From NCBI RefSeq assembly GCF_000716675.1, contig NZ_JNXT01000012.1:1-64000 (forward strand): a stretch of DNA of 64,000 nt, read 5' to 3'. Positions within the stretch are counted from its first letter, which is position 1. Each line of letters starts with the position of its first letter. Below are positions 61,696 to 64,000 of the stretch, in pieces. Both the position numbers and the translations under genes were made by a program. Source of the stretch: Streptomyces alboflavus (lineage in GTDB: Bacteria; Actinomycetota; Actinomycetes; Streptomycetales; Streptomycetaceae). The notes beneath the pieces were generated by a model. It did not search any database. It was not told the DNA's origin and was given only the letters and a program-made list of their open reading frames with translations.

Positions 61696-63792
61696 ATGCA
61701 CACATCCGAAACGCCTCGGCTGTACGCACGCGATCCGCTTCTCCACTCCCTTCTCCCCCGCCTCACCGGCCTCGCCTACGCCGAACGCGCCCGCGTGCCC
61801 TGGGAGCACGACAAGGACCTTCCGCTCGTCCTCCTGACCGGACGCCACGGCATGGGCCGCACCGCCGTCCTGCGCGCACTGGAGCGCCACTACGCGGGCC
61901 GACTGCCGCTCGCCCTCGTCGACACCGCGGCCTGCGCGCTCGTGGTCGAGCTCCTCGAGGAGCTGGTGTGCTCCCTGGCGCCCGGCCTCGGCAGGCGCTT
62001 CCCGCTGCTCCTGCCGGGCCTGATCTCCGTGTTCGCGAGCCACGGCGACACCGCGGACGGACGGGGCCGGGCCACCACCCGCATCGCCCGCCTCCTCATC
62101 GCCTGCCACCTGGAATCCGGCACGGAGGCGAACGTCGCCCAGCGGTGGGCGGGCCGGCTGCGCACCCGCCTGGACGACGCGTCCCGCGCGGGGGCGGGCG
62201 CGGGGGCCGGTGGCGCCGCGTCCCGGCCCGGCGCGCACGCCGTCACGCAGGCGGCGCTCGCGGAGTACTTCGAGCGGTACACCCGCTCACGCGCGGCGGC
62301 ACCGCTGCGCCAGTGGTACCAGGAGCGGTACGCCGAGTCCGAGTCCGCCACCACGGGTGCGGCGGCCGACGGCCAGGACGGGGTCGTGCGTCTCGCCGAC
62401 TGGTTCCGCCGCGGCGGCGACTACCGGCACGCGGCCGAACAGACCCTCGTGCACGCCTTCCTGGAGGACATCGCCGCCTCCCGCAGCAAGTGGCAGCGCC
62501 TGAACCGCGACCCGCGCCCGCTGACCCTGCTCGACAACACCCACTCCCCCGCAGGCGCCCGCCTGGTCGACCTGATCCTCGAGTACCGCGCCCGGCCCGG
62601 CACCACCCACCACGACCCGCTGGTCGTCGTCGCCACCCGGCTCGGCGACGCCCCGCCGGAGGCCACCGAGGCCGTGCACCGCGAACTGCCGGACCTGGTG
62701 ACCTCCACCCGCTGGCGGCGCACCGGCCACGCGCCCTCGGCGGGACTGCTCGTCGTACCGCTCACACCGCTCAGCCGGGACGACATCCTGCTGATGCTGG
62801 ACGCCGCGTCCGCGCCCCTGCACCCGTATCTGGCGTCCGCCCTGCACACCCTCACCGGCGGACACCCGCTGGCGAGCGCCGTGCTGTGCGACGCCGTCCT
62901 GGACCACACCCGCGCCACGGCGTCCCGCGGCGCCGCTCCGCGCCCGCCGGAGGGGCCGCTCGGCCCGCGCAACCTCCTCGAACTGACCACCCCCGACGGC
63001 CCTTCGGTGACACAGGCGATCCTGGAGCGGCTGCTGCCCTCGCCGCAGCAGCGGTCCCGCCTCGTGCCGCTGTCCCTGGCCCGCGACAGCACGGCCGCGC
63101 AGGCCCTGGCCGCCCATCTGCGCCTGGAGGGCCCCGAGCAGCTGCCCGCGAACGCGGCGGCCGACTATCTGGAGGCCGAGCACTGGCAGCACGACACCCC
63201 GCAGGACCGCCCGCTCGCCGCCGACCCGCTCCTTCACACCCTGCTGGTGCACGAGGCGCGCCGCACCTCGCACGGCGCCGACTCGCGCCGCGGCTGGCAG
63301 GAGATCCACGGCTTCCTGCGCCGCCACCACACGACGCGCGGCGAGGACAGCGAGGCCGACGCGCTGCGCCACACGCTGGCCGCCGGGGACGCCAAGACGG
63401 TGGTGGCCGCGCTGTCCGAGGAGTTCCAGTCGGAGCAGGACCGGCAGAGCGCGCTGCGCTGGCTGAACTGCCTGAGCTACGCGGCGACGGCTCCGGCCCC
63501 GCCGTCGGCGGACTGGGACGACGAGCGGGCCGCGATGGCCGCGGGCGCCCACGACGACCGCTACCACGACATAGACGAGATCGACCGCTGCATCAACAGG
63601 CTGCTGCACGGCCTGTGGTACCTCTCCGACGCGCTGGCCGAGCCGGAGGCCGACCTCTGCGACGACATCGGGGCCGAGCTGGCCTTCCTGTCGCTGCGGC
63701 ACCAGACGTGGCGGGCGGTGCTGAGCCAGGCCGCCCGCACCTGGCCTGCCGCCGTCCGTGACAAGCGCCCCCTCCCGCTGCCCGAACTGTGA
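61696..63792 (+). CDS. Uncharacterised P-loop-like protein with Lys-to-Arg Walker A
   Basis: A 698-residue cytoplasmic protein I cannot assign to a named family. After a short lead it reads LVLLTGRHGMGRTAVLRAL: a Walker A in which the invariant Lys is Arg55 (G49-T56). A possible Walker B strand is RPLTLLDNTHSPAG, without the following acid. Regions VVVATRLGD and LLVVPLTPLSRDDILLML resemble STAND/AAA sensor segments. The rest is helical, ending SLRHQTWRAVLSQAARTWP. The next gene starts 6 bp after its stop, so the two form an operon. Nucleotide binding without efficient hydrolysis is a reasonable guess. Confidence 0.7.
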   Translation: MHTSETPRLYARDPLLHSLLPRLTGLAYAERARVPWEHDKDLPLVLLTGRHGMGRTAVLRALERHYAGRLPLALVDTAACALVVELLEELVCSLAPGLGRRFPLLLPGLISVFASHGDTADGRGRATTRIARLLIACHLESGTEANVAQRWAGRLRTRLDDASRAGAGAGAGGAASRPGAHAVTQAALAEYFERYTRSRAAAPLRQWYQERYAESESATTGAAADGQDGVVRLADWFRRGGDYRHAAEQTLVHAFLEDIAASRSKWQRLNRDPRPLTLLDNTHSPAGARLVDLILEYRARPGTTHHDPLVVVATRLGDAPPEATEAVHRELPDLVTSTRWRRTGHAPSAGLLVVPLTPLSRDDILLMLDAASAPLHPYLASALHTLTGGHPLASAVLCDAVLDHTRATASRGAAPRPPEGPLGPRNLLELTTPDGPSVTQAILERLLPSPQQRSRLVPLSLARDSTAAQALAAHLRLEGPEQLPANAAADYLEAEHWQHDTPQDRPLAADPLLHTLLVHEARRTSHGADSRRGWQEIHGFLRRHHTTRGEDSEADALRHTLAAGDAKTVVAALSEEFQSEQDRQSALRWLNCLSYAATAPAPPSADWDDERAAMAAGAHDDRYHDIDEIDRCINRLLHGLWYLSDALAEPEADLCDDIGAELAFLSLRHQTWRAVLSQAARTWPAAVRDKRPLPLPEL

Positions 63793-63798
63793 GGAAGC

Positions 63799-64000
63799 AT
63801 GTTCCTGAGCCGCCGCAACGGGTTCGGTCCCCTCGACAAGGCCATCGCCGTCCTGGTGCCGCTGGTCCTGATCGCCGTGGGCGTGGTCGTGTATCTGGCG
63901 ACCCGCCCGGAGGACTGCGCGGGGGGCCTCGCCAAACGTGACGGCCAGTGCGTGGGCGTCACGGACTCCGCGTTCGACGCGAACGACGACATCAAGGGAC
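63799..64000 (+). CDS. Membrane-anchored extracytoplasmic protein, partial (runs off the window)
   Basis: Only the first 67 residues are visible. A short basic cytoplasmic start (MFLSRRNGFGPLDK) is followed by one transmembrane helix (AIAVLVPLVLIAVGVVVYLA). The outside begins with TRPEDCAGG and GQCVGVTDSAFDANDDI, two cysteines that may pair. GAGGAAGC precedes the ATG, 6 bp after the P-loop gene. From memory, Streptomyces proteins starting this way continue as periplasmic-binding-like (ABC substrate-binding) domains; that cannot be confirmed here. Confidence 0.75.
   Translation, partial: MFLSRRNGFGPLDKAIAVLVPLVLIAVGVVVYLATRPEDCAGGLAKRDGQCVGVTDSAFDANDDIKG

Noticed and set aside
57931..62238. 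A 1435-codon open frame on the minus strand
   Set aside because: It is antisense to the NACHT gene and runs through the gene-free region; composition is the Gly/Ala/Arg-rich pattern of a shadow frame in high-GC DNA, with no motif.

Overview
The window is high-GC DNA that reads as a Streptomyces chromosome segment. The evidence is third-position G/C throughout, a geosmin synthase gene, Tat-exported enzymes, DUF2510 proteins, many TetR/SDR/MDR genes, GTGA/ATGA-coupled operons and GTG starts. I see no rRNA, tRNA, CRISPR array, transposase or prophage. About 50 genes are supported; two of them (pcaG and a large LuxR/LAL-type regulator) are broken by frameshifts.

Layout. (1) 0.2-3.0 kb: a Tat-signal FAD oxidoreductase and a DUF3048 lipoprotein. 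(2) 3.0-8.1 kb: a protocatechuate (pca) catabolic operon, pcaI-J-H-G-B, diverging from the MarR repressor gene pcaV. pcaF and pcaL are absent here, pcaG is frameshifted, and three of the genes carry in-frame tandem repeats. (3) 8.2-10.2 kb: a small membrane protein and a SulP transporter. (4) 10.4-24.0 kb: a block matching the mycobacterial KstR2 regulon for steroid C/D-ring breakdown (two SDRs, echA20, ipdA, ipdB, ipdC, fadA6, kstR2, ipdF, a fadE31-like gene and a second acyl-CoA dehydrogenase). Two nearly identical KstR2-type operators lie in its two divergent promoter regions. A decayed LAL regulator interrupts the block. (5) 24-37.9 kb: anmK, DUF2510 proteins, a TetR gene with an 18-bp inverted repeat facing a PAP2/DMT pair, a scramblase-like protein, a type-2 valyl-tRNA synthetase, phospholipase C, an MDR oxidoreductase, an FBP (EF-G-binding type) protein and a thioredoxin-like ferredoxin. 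(6) 38-42.9 kb: a GH4 glycosidase, then an L-carnitine to glycine betaine operon (BKACE, carnitine dehydrogenase, thioesterase) beside an XRE-TetR fusion regulator. (7) 43-50.6 kb: an MFS exporter, MDR and MerR genes, geosmin synthase and an uncharacterised glycosyltransferase-like protein containing a heptanucleotide microsatellite. (8) 50.6-57.8 kb: a STAND/TPR ATPase, an orphan cytochrome b (QcrB), galactonate dehydratase plus an SDR, and a metallophosphoesterase. (9) 57.9-64 kb: a NACHT-LRR (NLR-like) protein, a P-loop-like protein whose Walker A lysine is arginine, and the start of a membrane-anchored extracytoplasmic protein.

How the genes work together. The pca and KstR2 blocks both funnel carbon to (methyl-)beta-ketoadipyl-CoA and central metabolism. 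The missing pcaF next to an intact FadA6-type thiolase raises the possibility of a shared thiolase. The KstR2 block covers the late ring-opening half of the pathway, and no HIP-CoA ligase (FadD3) is seen. The carnitine operon forms a complete three-step route. A recurrent feature is tandem repetition: 36-, 27-, 24-, 21-, 15- and 9-bp units inside coding genes preserve frame, 25-, 17- and 11-bp units sit between genes, and one 7-bp unit in a coding gene does not preserve frame. Function calls rest on reading motifs and gene order by eye; no database search was run.
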